Below are positions 8,928-18,617 of a DNA stretch of 64,000 nucleotides, one piece after another (positions within the stretch are counted from its first letter, which is position 1; each line of letters opens with the position of its first letter). The translations under genes were made by a program, and so were the position numbers. Origin of the DNA: an uncultured Aquimarina sp. (GTDB taxonomy: Bacteria > Bacteroidota > Bacteroidia > Flavobacteriales > Flavobacteriaceae); NCBI GenBank assembly GCA_947500505.1, contig CANMSL010000016.1, positions 37,556 to 101,555 on the forward strand, in the 5' to 3' direction. The notes under the pieces were generated by a model. It did not search any database. It saw nothing but the letters and a program-made list of their open reading frames with translations, and was not told where the DNA came from.

Positions 8928-9263
8928 TGATAATTAGCTATGTAAATAGATCATAACTAACATTTATTTTTCGGGAAGAAGTTTGAAGAATACCCTAATC
9001 TTTTAAAAAATGGCGGACGAAGGAAATCTTGAGAAAGAAGGTCCAAGAATATTTTAGTAATCCATATATACTGTACGATTCTCAAGAAACATACCGTATT
9101 GATCTTGGATTATATATATGTAAAACTTAAATGGAGACGCGTAAGTAGAACATACAGGAAATTGAATGAATTATCATCTAAAAGAAATCAAAATTATGAT
9201 ACATTAGCCAATAATAATTTTCTAGGATTCTTTGTATCAAAAAGAAATTTATAAATTACATAC
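8928..9263. other. 336-base gap with possible gene relic
   Basis: The gap between the DUF885 gene and the CDP-alcohol transferase gene contains only the possible frameshifted relic described separately. No terminator or promoter consensus was found. Confidence 0.5.
8961..9254 (+). pseudogene. Possible multi-frameshift relic of an unidentified gene
   Basis: No intact frame exists here, but three consecutive protein-like stretches join if frameshifts are allowed. They are a segment with FGKKFEEYPNLLKNGGRRKS (8970-9029), one with EYFSNPYILYDSQETYRID (within 8999-9127) and one with KWRRVSRTYRKLNELSSKRN ending at a TAA at 9252-9254. The mixed but biased composition looks like decayed coding DNA. 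I cannot name a parent family. Confidence 0.3.
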
Positions 9264-10031
9264 ATGGCTAAACTACCAAAGCAATATCAATTTATAGATG
9301 TATCCGATTACGGAAGATCTCCGGGATACTGGATTGCGGATTCATTAAAGAATACGCGATTGACACCTATTCACATGACTACTTTGTTTATCGTTTCAGG
9401 TGTTATGGCGATTATCTGCATGTTATACCAATATAATGCTGCTGCTGCCTTTTTCTTGATTTTGAAATCTATTCTGGATGCTGCAGATGGTGAATTGGCA
9501 AGAATAAAAAAAACACCTTCCTATACAGGTCGTTATTATGATTCCATAGCAGATATCATTTTAAACTTTCTATTTCTTTTAACCTTTTGGTACATTACAG
9601 ATAGTTTAATCATCCTTATGCTATTAGCCTTTGTTGGAATTCAATTACAAGGAACAGTTTATAATTATTATTACGTGATTTTGCGAAATAGTGTCAAAGG
9701 AGATGCTACCAGTAGAGTGTTTGAAGATGCTGCACCTACAGCCTTGAAAGGAGAGAAACAACGTACAGTTAATATATTTTATAGAATTTACGATATTCTA
9801 TATATTGTCTTTGATAAAACAATATATTTCCTTGATAAAGAAGCCAGTAATAGCGAGCCTTTTCCAAAATGGTTTATGACATTAATATCTGTTTTTGGTC
9901 TTGGGTTTCAGTTGTTGTTCATGGCGGTAATGTTATTGCTACGTTTAGAACATTATGTAATACCATTTTTTATAGGATACTCGATTTTAATTCTCGTTTT
10001 TATAGGTATTCGAAGATTTATTTTGAAATAA
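9264..10031 (+). CDS. CDP-alcohol phosphatidyltransferase family protein
   Basis: A 255-residue membrane enzyme carrying the complete CDP-alcohol phosphotransferase signature: Asp72-x2-Asp75-Gly76-x2-Ala79-Arg80-x8-Gly89-x3-Asp93-x3-Asp97. These residues bind the two metal ions and the CDP group. Hydrophobic helices surround the motif (about residues 40-70, 98-135 and 205-255). The family makes phospholipids such as phosphatidylglycerol-phosphate, phosphatidylserine or inositol phosphates; which alcohol is used here cannot be read from the sequence. An N-terminal soluble extension precedes the first helix. The downstream GNAT gene is 58 bases away. Confidence 0.87.
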   Translation: MAKLPKQYQFIDVSDYGRSPGYWIADSLKNTRLTPIHMTTLFIVSGVMAIICMLYQYNAAAAFFLILKSILDAADGELARIKKTPSYTGRYYDSIADIILNFLFLLTFWYITDSLIILMLLAFVGIQLQGTVYNYYYVILRNSVKGDATSRVFEDAAPTALKGEKQRTVNIFYRIYDILYIVFDKTIYFLDKEASNSEPFPKWFMTLISVFGLGFQLLFMAVMLLLRLEHYVIPFFIGYSILILVFIGIRRFILK

Positions 10032-10089
10032 ATAGTGACTTTTAAAAAAGAATAATTGCTCGTTTTTCCCAACATAAAAAATAGCTATT

Positions 10090-10827
10090 TTGACTAAATA
10101 TCTGACATTTTCTGATTTAGATGATCACCTTTTGAAACAATACAGAAAGGCCATAGCCTTGGCGTTTCCTGAGATTATTATAAATTCTCAAATCACTAAA
10201 AAATATTGGGATAGACTGGAAAAGTACTTTCCACAGACCCAGCTATTCATCGTGAGTGAGGATAATAATCTCATAGGTTTTATGAATGCAATACCTGTAT
10301 TTTGGGATCAACCATTGATTGATTTACCCAATGAAGGTTGGGATTGGCTTGTGAAAAAAGGAATTAACGATTTTGAAAACAAGGTATCACCAAATAGTTT
10401 AGGAGGACTGCAAATTATAGTTACTAAAGAGTATCTTGGAAAAGGATATAGTAAGTTATTAATTGCAAAAGGTAAAAACGTTAGAGAAAATTTAGGATTC
10501 AAGAATTTTATAATTCCAATAAGACCTATTCTAAAACATAAGTATCCCGAAATGAAAATGAAGGAGTATATGAGTCTAAGAGAGAACAATATAATTATGG
10601 ATCCTTGGATAAGAACACATATAAAGAGTGGAGCAAAGATTATTAAAGTATGCAAAAATTCTATGAATGTTACCGGTGAGATTAATTTCTGGGAAGGTTT
10701 ATTGAAGAATAAGATACGTAAGTCAGGAACTTATAAGGTTGAAGGAGCTTTGAATTTGGTAACTATCAACCTAGAAGATAATTATGGAGAATATAGAGAA
10801 GAAAATATCTGGATAAATTATACATAG
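10090..10827 (+). CDS. GNAT-like N-acetyltransferase
   Basis: A 245-residue protein reading from a TTG codon; no ATG occurs before about residue 60, so the non-ATG start is the best available. The central part fits a GNAT core: a strand with LGGLQIIVTKEYLGKGYSKLL, where KGYSK lies in the acetyl-CoA pyrophosphate-loop position, followed by a helix and a strand FKNFIIPIRP. The C-terminal third is atypical. Acceptor unknown. It follows the CDP-alcohol transferase on the same strand, possibly co-transcribed. Confidence 0.6.
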   Translation: MTKYLTFSDLDDHLLKQYRKAIALAFPEIIINSQITKKYWDRLEKYFPQTQLFIVSEDNNLIGFMNAIPVFWDQPLIDLPNEGWDWLVKKGINDFENKVSPNSLGGLQIIVTKEYLGKGYSKLLIAKGKNVRENLGFKNFIIPIRPILKHKYPEMKMKEYMSLRENNIIMDPWIRTHIKSGAKIIKVCKNSMNVTGEINFWEGLLKNKIRKSGTYKVEGALNLVTINLEDNYGEYREENIWINYT

Positions 10828-10860
10828 ATTTGTTTTAATACAAGACTTAGAAATTAAAGC

Positions 10861-10980
10861 TTATTTGATCACTAACTTCTTAGTAACTGATGTACCATTT
10901 TGATCTAGTTTTACGATGTAAATACCAGTAAAGAAAATAGTAGGGTAAAATCTTAGTATATCGTTAATTGTGATTCTTAA
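10861..10980 (-). pseudogene. Orphan type IX secretion C-terminal sorting tail
   Basis: On the minus strand a 39-codon open stretch ends in GIYIVKL-DQNGTSVTKKLVIK and a TAA (10861-10863). GxYxVKL followed by a K-K-L-V-I/V-K end is the hallmark of the type A sorting domain of proteins exported by the T9SS of Bacteroidota. No upstream gene body remains; a stop precedes the stretch in frame. It is a relic of a lost secreted protein. Confidence 0.7.
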
Positions 10981-11044
10981 TTATTCCTTAATAAAGGTTT
11001 AAAATGTACGCTTTAACTTCATATCCGGTTCTACATAGAGAACA

Positions 11045-12187
11045 CTAAGGAATTACTCTAAAAACAATCAATTGATTTAATTGTGGTAGAAATGCATTAA
11101 AATTATTGTCTGAAATTACTACAAGGGATTTAGTGCCATCTGTTAAAGTGGTTCCAAAGGTAATCCCTTCAATATTATCAATAATAGTATTGGTTAGTTG
11201 GTTACGAATATCTTCAAAGCTAAAGAGCAAGGTTTTGGTTGCTTTGGTATATATCGCACTGGTAAGTGAGCTTATGGCCAGAGTATTACTAGCGTTGGAA
11301 GCATCCACTTTATAGATTTTAACAGTATTTCCTCCATCGAGATAACCGGATGAGAAGGATCGCTCCAGAGCCAGGAATTTGTTTTCATCATATTCCAGAA
11401 TTTCGACGAGTCCATTAATAGTAAACGTTGTTCCCAATGCTGGTTCACGGTCTACGGGATCGAGTTCATAGGCAAACTGTCGTTCTGCAACTCCGGTTGT
11501 TTTGTTGATACGTGTAATACGTACCGGTGATTCTGTATCAGTCGTAATAGGTTCAGGGCCATCCTCGATTAATGGTAATTCCATTCCTACCCAATAAGCA
11601 TTAGTATCAAAACTGATCGACAGTGATTCTAAAGCACCATTATGTCTTGGACCAGATTCATTATCTATTGTATTTGCTGAAAAATAATCCGAAAGTGGTA
11701 GATTTCGTAATTGTACTCCATTAGTTCCTATTTCTAATAAAGCCGGATCAACTCCATTGGCTATCGATCCTTCGCTGCAGTAAATAATAGTTCCCGTACT
11801 TTTATCAAAACGTATAGCTTCAGGATCAATTTGATTTTCATTAAAAGAGTTTCCCATCGCATTTTTAATTTCTACCATCGTATTGATACCTATATCAGTA
11901 AATCCATTTTGATCGTATACAATATCAGCAGTATAATATCGGATGGGGTCAGATCCGTCACTTATGACGTACCATGTTCCATTTTTGTAATCAATACCAG
12001 AGAAGCCCCCTATAGATATACCATTCAGGTTTTGGTCAGGAATCACCAATTCATCGATATACTCAAGACCACTAATAGTATTTACGGGTTCTACTGGTAA
12101 TTGAGTATCAGGTGCAGTATTGTCATTGGATGAGCAACCAACGAAAAGCAACATAATACTAATGAAATAAATGTTTTGTATTGACAT
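11045..12187 (-). CDS. Esterase-like activity of phytase family lipoprotein
   Basis: A 380-residue lipoprotein with lipobox LLFVGC (cysteine at residue 18) and a single phytase-like beta-propeller domain. Family blocks include GGFSGIDYKNGTWYVISD near residue 60, a DPEAIRFD segment, the NGALESLSISFD motif and a C-terminal NIEGITFG-TLTDGTKSLVVISDNNF. Members are extracytoplasmic proteins with predicted esterase or phosphatase activity, and the true substrate is usually unknown. The gene is followed by the orphan sorting tail, which is not part of it. Upstream lies rsmE, 40 bases away on the same strand. Confidence 0.82.
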   Translation of the reverse strand: MSIQNIYFISIMLLFVGCSSNDNTAPDTQLPVEPVNTISGLEYIDELVIPDQNLNGISIGGFSGIDYKNGTWYVISDGSDPIRYYTADIVYDQNGFTDIGINTMVEIKNAMGNSFNENQIDPEAIRFDKSTGTIIYCSEGSIANGVDPALLEIGTNGVQLRNLPLSDYFSANTIDNESGPRHNGALESLSISFDTNAYWVGMELPLIEDGPEPITTDTESPVRITRINKTTGVAERQFAYELDPVDREPALGTTFTINGLVEILEYDENKFLALERSFSSGYLDGGNTVKIYKVDASNASNTLAISSLTSAIYTKATKTLLFSFEDIRNQLTNTIIDNIEGITFGTTLTDGTKSLVVISDNNFNAFLPQLNQLIVFRVIP

Positions 12188-12227
12188 TACATATATATTA
12201 TGGTAATAAAGATATCGATTTGTTTCT

Positions 12228-12932
12228 TTAAGAATTTAAAAATGCTACACTATGTGCGGCAACGATTGCAGCAGTTTCTGTTCGTAGTCGGGTTTCTCCC
12301 AAATTAACCGGCTTATGGCCTTTCTTTAAAGCGATTTCAATTTCTTTAGCAGAAAAATCACCTTCAGGACCTATTAAAATGGTGACATTTGTAGCTAAAG
12401 TAAGTATGTCCTTCAATGACTGTTTTTTAGTTTCTTCGCAATGAGCAATAAATAGTTGATCAGAGTTTTCTTTTTCGATAAATTCTGAAAAAGAAAAAGC
12501 AGGATTCAGTTTTGGTAAATAACATTGCAGAGATTGTTTCATAGCACTCTGTAAAATACGCTCAAAACGTTCTAATTTTATTACTTTTCGCTCGCTATGA
12601 TCACAAATGATTGGTGTAATTTCATCAATTCCAATTTCCGTAGCTTTTTCCAAAAACCATTCATATCGGTCATTCATCTTTGTAGGAGCTACAGCAAGAT
12701 GTAATCTATAGTTTTTAGGAGTTTGGAGTTCTTTATGTTCTAATTGTATAATGCATTTATTAGGACTCGAAAAAGTTATGATTCCTTTACAAAGCAATCC
12801 CAGCCCGTTGGTAATGTGGAGAGTATCACCTTCCTTTTTGCGTAATACTTTAGAAATGTGTTTACTTTCTTCTCTTGAGAACTCGAATTCGTCAATAGTT
12901 TCTGTAATGTCTTTACTATAGAATAATTGCAT
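12228..12932 (-). CDS. rsmE: 16S rRNA (uracil(1498)-N(3))-methyltransferase RsmE
   Basis: A SPOUT methyltransferase that modifies U1498 of 16S rRNA. I start it at the ATG at 12930-12932 (MQLFYSKDI), giving 234 residues and the usual RsmE N-terminus; a frame 18 codons longer exists but its extra residues are not family-like. Visible signatures are HISKVLRKKEGD (PUA-like domain), AVAPTKMNDRYEWFLEKATEIGIDEI, RFERILQSAMKQSLQCYLP, the SAM-binding ILIGPEGDFS and the C-terminal LGETRLRTETAAIVA. It is separated from tsaD by about 130 bases. Confidence 0.93.
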   Translation of the reverse strand: MQLFYSKDITETIDEFEFSREESKHISKVLRKKEGDTLHITNGLGLLCKGIITFSSPNKCIIQLEHKELQTPKNYRLHLAVAPTKMNDRYEWFLEKATEIGIDEITPIICDHSERKVIKLERFERILQSAMKQSLQCYLPKLNPAFSFSEFIEKENSDQLFIAHCEETKKQSLKDILTLATNVTILIGPEGDFSAKEIEIALKKGHKPVNLGETRLRTETAAIVAAHSVAFLNS

Positions 12933-13062
12933 GTTGTAATTGCAGTTTACTGGTTTTTCTTGGATTGAATAGTAATGTGTCATCATGTGCCTCTACCATA
13001 CTAAACACTCGGGGTTTCACACTTTTTTCTTTGTACTCCATACTCAATACTACTTACTAACA

Positions 13063-14085
13063 TCAAAACTTAATTCTTGCTTTGGCTACAATACTCATAT
13101 CGTTAAAATCTTTTTTGAGATATTTTAGATATCCCACAACACCAATCATGGCTGCATTATCTGTAGTATATTCAAATTTAGGAACAAAAGTCTTCCATCC
13201 ATATTTATGTTCACCTTCTTTCAGGGCTTTACGAATTCCTGAATTAGCAGAAACACCGCCACCAATCGCTATCGTTTTAATTCCGGTTTCTTTAGAAGCT
13301 TTTTTTAGCTTATCAATTAGGATATTGATAATTGTATATTGAATGGATGCACAAACGTCTTCCAGATTCTCTTTTATAAAATCAGGATTTTCTTTTACTT
13401 GTTTTTGAACAAAATAAAGAACGGCCGTCTTAAGTCCGCTAAAACTGAAATTCAATCCATCAACACGAGGTTTTGTAAAAGGAAATGCTTTAGGGTTTCC
13501 TGATTGTGCATAGTTGTCAATTAAAGGACCACCAGGATATGGGAGACCTAATATTTTGGCACTTTTATCAAAAGCTTCACCTACTGCATCATCTATGGTC
13601 TCACCAATCACCTCCATATCAAAATGGTGGTGTACCTTAACAATTTGTGTATGACCACCACTGATCGTTAATGAAAGAAATGGAAACTCCGGTTTATCAA
13701 AGCCTTCCTCATCTATAAAATGAGCCAGAATATGAGCTTGCATATGATTTACGTCGATCAACGGAATTTCCAAAGCCAATGCAAGTGACTTTGCAAATGA
13801 AGTACCAACCAATAACGACCCCATTAAACCAGGACCTCTGGTAAAAGCAATCGCACTTAGATCAGATTTATTAATATTTGCCTGTTTTAAGGCTTGATCA
13901 ATAACAGGAACAATGTTTTGCTGATGTGCTCTGGAAGCCAATTCTGGAACAACGCCACCGTATTGTTCATGAATTTTTTGTGAAGCTACAACATTTGATA
14001 ATACGATGTCGTTGCATAATATAGCGGCAGAGGTATCATCACAAGAAGATTCAATACCTAAGATATATACATTTTGTGAGCTCAT
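13063..14085 (-). CDS. tsaD: tRNA N6-adenosine threonylcarbamoyltransferase TsaD
   Basis: A 340-residue ASKHA-fold protein that, with TsaB and TsaE, transfers threonylcarbamoyl to A37 of ANN-decoding tRNAs. Signatures: GIESSCDDTSAAI at the start, GGVVPELASRAH, TRGPGLMGSLLVG, the metal-binding HMQAH (near residue 114), LTISGGHTQIV, DDAVGEAFDKSAKILGL-YPGGP, NFSFSGLKTAV, IGGGVSANSGIR and the C-terminal TDNAAMI. Full length. A promoter-like site lies about 40 bases upstream. It is divergent from the TamB gene. Confidence 0.96.
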   Translation of the reverse strand: MSSQNVYILGIESSCDDTSAAILCNDIVLSNVVASQKIHEQYGGVVPELASRAHQQNIVPVIDQALKQANINKSDLSAIAFTRGPGLMGSLLVGTSFAKSLALALEIPLIDVNHMQAHILAHFIDEEGFDKPEFPFLSLTISGGHTQIVKVHHHFDMEVIGETIDDAVGEAFDKSAKILGLPYPGGPLIDNYAQSGNPKAFPFTKPRVDGLNFSFSGLKTAVLYFVQKQVKENPDFIKENLEDVCASIQYTIINILIDKLKKASKETGIKTIAIGGGVSANSGIRKALKEGEHKYGWKTFVPKFEYTTDNAAMIGVVGYLKYLKKDFNDMSIVAKARIKF

Positions 14086-14123
14086 TATGAGGAAAAGGGC
14101 ATAGAAATTATTAATATTGTCTG

Positions 14124-14150
14124 CAAAGTTAAAACAATAAAACGTATCAA
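14124..14150 (-). promoter_or_regulatory. Bacteroidota-type promoter for tsaD
   Basis: On the minus strand, TTG (14148-14150) is followed by 16 bases and then TAACTTTG (14124-14131), matching the TAnnTTTG -7 box. The spacer is slightly shorter than usual. Transcription would start about 30 bases before the tsaD ATG. Confidence 0.55.
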
Positions 14151-14166
14151 AAAATTCGGGAAAATA

Positions 14167-17100
14167 TTGAAGAGGGTAATACTTACTCTTATCACACTAT
14201 TTGCATTATTAGTGATATTATTCTCTATCCCAGCTGTTCAGACTTTTTTTGGTAAAAAAATGACCAACTATCTGAATAAGCAATACGGTGTAGATATCAA
14301 TGTTGGTAGAGTAGGATTGACCTATTCGGGTGACGTGAACCTTAGAGAAGTGTTTATAAAAGATCATCATAAGGATACACTGATATATGCAAAAATCATA
14401 GCAACTTCAATTCTTAATATAAGAGAAATTTCTAAAGGGCAACCAGAATTAGGTGATGTTTCTATAGACAATCTAACGTTTAGGATGAAAATGTATAAGG
14501 ATGAGAGTAGTGATAATCTAATGACTTTTATCCGAAAATTTAATACTGGTAAAAAGCCTTCATCTAATACTAAGTTTTTATTGACTACCGGAAATGTTAC
14601 TATGGAGAATAGTAAATTTAGCTATGTAGACGAAAATCTTAATACTCCTACGGCGGTATCCTTACGAGATATTACATTAGATGCAAAAAGCTTAAAAGTA
14701 GATGGACAAGATTTTTATATCACTACCGATCTTCTTTCTTTTAAAGATCATAGAGGATTAAATGTTGTTAATCTAAGGACAGGTTTTTCGATTACGCCTA
14801 CTGAAATGAAATTTCGTAAGCTGTTTATAAAAACTAAAGATTCTGAAGTCGAAGGTAAGATAGTATTTTCTTATGAACGAGGTGGACTTATCGATTTTGA
14901 AAATAAGGTAAACATTACCGCCGATTTCGAAAGAGCTACTATTTCTACCAATGATTTGATACCATTTTATAAAGAATTTGGTACTGATGAGGACTTGGAA
15001 TTAAAGCATACCAAAGTAAAAGGTACGCTTAACGATTTCAGAATACTTGACTCAGATATTTCCGGACTAGATAGATCAGTAATACAGGGTGACATAAGGA
15101 TAAGAAATGCAGTAAGTAATGTTGCCAAATTTCGGCTAGATGGCGATTTTAAGAACCTTACTACTAATTATTACGATCTCGTAAATCTGTTACCAGGAAT
15201 TTTAGGCGAATCATTACCAAAACAATTGTACCAATTAGGAAGTGTCAAAGGTGTAGGTGCTACCATTGTTACAATAAAAGACGTTGATGTAGATATGGAT
15301 TTCTATTCACAATTAGGTAAGATAAATGCTTTTGTGTTACTAGGAGATCTCGATAATGTAAAAGAGGCAACGTATAATGGAAATGTGATCTCTAGCGAAT
15401 TTAATATTGGTCAATTACTAGGTAAAAAAAATCTGGGTAATGCAGCTTTTGATATACACGTAGACGGAAGCGGTTTCACACTTAAAAATCTAAATACAAA
15501 ACTAGAAGGGGATATTAGAAAACTGGAGTTTAACGGATATACGTACTCTAATCTTAATGTGATCGGAAATCTTAAAGATCCTGTTTTCGATGGAAAACTT
15601 ATCTCTGATGACCCCAATGTGAAATTTACATTTAACGGGGTTGCTGATTTATCGAAGGAAATTAATAATTACGATTTTGTTGCAAAAGTAGATCATATAG
15701 ATTTAAATAGATTAAACATTTTTACCAGAGACAGTACTTCTATTTTCAACGGAGATGTGATAATGAAAATGAAAGGAACAGGCGTTAATGATGCTTTTGG
15801 TACGATCTCTTTCGAGAAAACATTATATAAAAACCAGAACGCCAGCTATTACTTTGATGATTTCGAAATTACTTCAAGTTTTGATGATCAAAATGTAAGA
15901 ACTATTACAATGAACAGCCCTGATATTATTGACGGGAATGTAAAAGGAGTTTTCAGATTCGAAAATGTATACGATTTGTTTCGTAACTCAATTGGTAGTT
16001 TATATACCAATTTTGAACCAACGGAGATTACCGACAATGAGTTCATGGAATTTAATTTTAAAATCTATAACAAAATTGTGGATGTGTTTTTTCCGGAAAT
16101 TGAATTTGCTCCAAATACCATTATCAAAGGAAAAGTAGAAAGTAATGATTCTGAGTTCAAACTAACGTTTAAATCTCCTTCGATTAAAGCATTTGATAAC
16201 CTGATGCAGCAAGTAGATATACGAGTGGATAACAAAAATCCTCTATATAATACCTACGTGGCAATCGATAGTATAGATACGAAGTATTATGATGTGTCTA
16301 AATTTAGCTTGATTAATGTTACACTAAAAGATACATTATTTATGCGATCCGAATTTAAAGGAGGTAAGAATAATGTAGATACATATAATCTGGAGTTTTA
16401 CCATACTATTAATGAGGATAATAACTCTGTTTTAGGATTCAAAAAGTCTGATTTCACCTTTAAAGGATATACATGGTACGCAAACCCTAACAGGACTAAA
16501 AGTAATAATAAAATAATTTTTGATAATAATTTTCAAAATGTTGATATCCTTCCAATTTTGCTAAAACACGAAGATGAGCAAATAAGTGTTTCCGGAATCA
16601 TGGAAGGCAATAATAATAAGGATATCAAAGCTAATTTTCAGGATGTAGATTTAAACAAAATCACTCCATACATAGAAAACTTAAAATTATCAGGAATAGT
16701 CGACGGAGATCTAAAGATATTTCAGGACAGGGGTGTTTATTTTCCGAGCTCGACTGTCATTGTTAATGAATTGGCGGTAAATGATTCGGAATTAGGTGAA
16801 TTAAGGGTAAATGTATCTGGAAATGAGTCGCTTACAGAATATAAAGTAAATACAAGATTAGTCAATAGAAATAACGTAAAAATACTTTCTGCTATTGGAT
16901 CCATAGACGTTTCTAATAATAATCCCTATATGAATATTGATGTAAATCTAGATCAGTTCAATATGTCTGGATTTAGTGCATTAGGCGGGATTGTTATATC
17001 AGATCTTAGAGGTTTGGTATCGGGTAACGCAAAAGTGACCGGTAATTATGTGAACCCTTCAATAGATGGGTTATTAAGATTAAAAAAAGCAGGACTAAAA

Positions 17101-18594
17101 ATTCCGTATTTAAATGTGGACCTCGATTTCGATGAGAATTCCAGGGTGGTTTTAAAGAAACAACGCTTTAATTTTGATGATATTAACATTACAGATACTA
17201 AATATAGGACCAAAGGCATCCTGGGTGGCTTTATTGGCCATCAACATTTTTCGAAATGGGAATTAGGGCTTAAATTAACTGCAAATGAAAGATTATTGGT
17301 GCTAGATACCGAAGAAGATGAGGAATCCTTGTATTACGGTACAGGTTTTATAAGTGGGGATGCAACTATTGAAGGACCTACAGACGGACTGGTCATCAAT
17401 GTAAATGCAGCTACAGAAGAAGGAACAGTTTTTAAAATTCCGCTAAACGAATCGGAATCAATCGGTGATAACTCATATATTCATTTTTTGAGCCCTGAGG
17501 AGAAACAAGCTAGGTTGGAGGGTAAAGAAATTGTAATTGAGGATATCAAAGGTTTGTCATTAAATTTTGATTTGGATGTTAATGATAATGCGCTGGTAGA
17601 AGTTGTAGTTGATAAAGAAACAGGTAGTTCGCTGAAAGGAAGGGGAGCAGGAACATTGCTTATAGAAATCAACACAAACGGAAAGTTTAATATGTGGGGA
17701 GATTTTGTAGCTTATGAAGGAAGTTATAATTTTAGATATGGAGCACTTGTAGGTAAAGATTTTACCGTAAGATCAGGAGGAAGCATCAACTGGGACGGTA
17801 GCCCAACAAGAGCAAAACTAAACCTAAGTGCAGTATATAAAACTGAAGCAAATCCTGCAGTTCTATTGGAGAATGCTACTGTAAACAGAAAAATTCCGGT
17901 TGAAGTGGTGGTCGATTTAAATGGAGAATTAATCCAACCAGATCTTAATTTTAATATAGAGTTACCCAATTTAAGTTCTGTTGCTAAAAGTGAATTAGAA
18001 TATCAATTGGAAGATCAGGCCACAAAAGAATTACAGGCTTTGTCTTTAGTAACTCAGGGACAATTTTATAGCGGAAATCTGGATCCAACCTTCATAACAG
18101 GAAATCTTGTAGAACGCGCCGCTGGATTAGTAAATGGTATCTTCTCGGGAGATGATGATAAATTCAGAGTAGGTGTAAATTATGTACAGGGAAACAGAAA
18201 TATTGATCAAGAGGCAGCGGATCAGTTTGGAGTAACCGTTTCTACCCAAATTAATAATAGAATTCTTATTAATGGAAGAGTAGGAGTTCCGATTGGTGGC
18301 GTAAGTGAATCTGTTGTCACTGGCGATGTAGAAGTAGAATACCTTTTTAACGAAGAAGGCACCTTAAAAGGGAAAATATTTAATCGTCAGAATGAAATTC
18401 AGTTTATTGGAGAGTCACAAGGATATAAACAAGGATTGGGGTTATCTTATTCTGTAGATTTTGATAATTTTAATGAGCTTTGGGAAAAAGTTTTTAAGTC
18501 CAAAAAAGAAAAAGATTCATTGGTTGTAAAAACTCAGGACACGACTAAAATAGACAAGCCAGAATTCATTAATTTTACAAATAAAGATAAGTAG
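14167..18594 (+). CDS. Translocation/assembly module TamB domain protein
   Basis: A 1475-residue protein beginning at a TTG codon (MKRVILT) with an N-terminal membrane anchor (residues about 4-24). A very long repetitive beta-strand body follows, of the bridge-like AsmA/TamB/YhdP type, ending in the conserved TamB (DUF490) C-terminal domain. That domain has the FNMWGDFVAYEGSYNFRYG segment near 1180 and the NRILINGRVGVPIGG-TGDVEVEYLFNEEGTLKGKIFNR end. TamB proteins span the periplasm and help move lipids and/or insert outer-membrane proteins. Length is usual for Flavobacteriia. pfkA starts 23 bases after its stop. Confidence 0.9.
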   Translation: MKRVILTLITLFALLVILFSIPAVQTFFGKKMTNYLNKQYGVDINVGRVGLTYSGDVNLREVFIKDHHKDTLIYAKIIATSILNIREISKGQPELGDVSIDNLTFRMKMYKDESSDNLMTFIRKFNTGKKPSSNTKFLLTTGNVTMENSKFSYVDENLNTPTAVSLRDITLDAKSLKVDGQDFYITTDLLSFKDHRGLNVVNLRTGFSITPTEMKFRKLFIKTKDSEVEGKIVFSYERGGLIDFENKVNITADFERATISTNDLIPFYKEFGTDEDLELKHTKVKGTLNDFRILDSDISGLDRSVIQGDIRIRNAVSNVAKFRLDGDFKNLTTNYYDLVNLLPGILGESLPKQLYQLGSVKGVGATIVTIKDVDVDMDFYSQLGKINAFVLLGDLDNVKEATYNGNVISSEFNIGQLLGKKNLGNAAFDIHVDGSGFTLKNLNTKLEGDIRKLEFNGYTYSNLNVIGNLKDPVFDGKLISDDPNVKFTFNGVADLSKEINNYDFVAKVDHIDLNRLNIFTRDSTSIFNGDVIMKMKGTGVNDAFGTISFEKTLYKNQNASYYFDDFEITSSFDDQNVRTITMNSPDIIDGNVKGVFRFENVYDLFRNSIGSLYTNFEPTEITDNEFMEFNFKIYNKIVDVFFPEIEFAPNTIIKGKVESNDSEFKLTFKSPSIKAFDNLMQQVDIRVDNKNPLYNTYVAIDSIDTKYYDVSKFSLINVTLKDTLFMRSEFKGGKNNVDTYNLEFYHTINEDNNSVLGFKKSDFTFKGYTWYANPNRTKSNNKIIFDNNFQNVDILPILLKHEDEQISVSGIMEGNNNKDIKANFQDVDLNKITPYIENLKLSGIVDGDLKIFQDRGVYFPSSTVIVNELAVNDSELGELRVNVSGNESLTEYKVNTRLVNRNNVKILSAIGSIDVSNNNPYMNIDVNLDQFNMSGFSALGGIVISDLRGLVSGNAKVTGNYVNPSIDGLLRLKKAGLKIPYLNVDLDFDENSRVVLKKQRFNFDDINITDTKYRTKGILGGFIGHQHFSKWELGLKLTANERLLVLDTEEDEESLYYGTGFISGDATIEGPTDGLVINVNAATEEGTVFKIPLNESESIGDNSYIHFLSPEEKQARLEGKEIVIEDIKGLSLNFDLDVNDNALVEVVVDKETGSSLKGRGAGTLLIEINTNGKFNMWGDFVAYEGSYNFRYGALVGKDFTVRSGGSINWDGSPTRAKLNLSAVYKTEANPAVLLENATVNRKIPVEVVVDLNGELIQPDLNFNIELPNLSSVAKSELEYQLEDQATKELQALSLVTQGQFYSGNLDPTFITGNLVERAAGLVNGIFSGDDDKFRVGVNYVQGNRNIDQEAADQFGVTVSTQINNRILINGRVGVPIGGVSESVVTGDVEVEYLFNEEGTLKGKIFNRQNEIQFIGESQGYKQGLGLSYSVDFDNFNELWEKVFKSKKEKDSLVVKTQDTTKIDKPEFINFTNKDK

Positions 18595-18617
18595 TTTGAT
18601 TAAATTTTACACGATAT

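Noticed and set aside
12933..12986. 18-codon N-terminal extension of RsmE
   Set aside because: The added residues are not family-like; MQLFYSKDI is the normal start.
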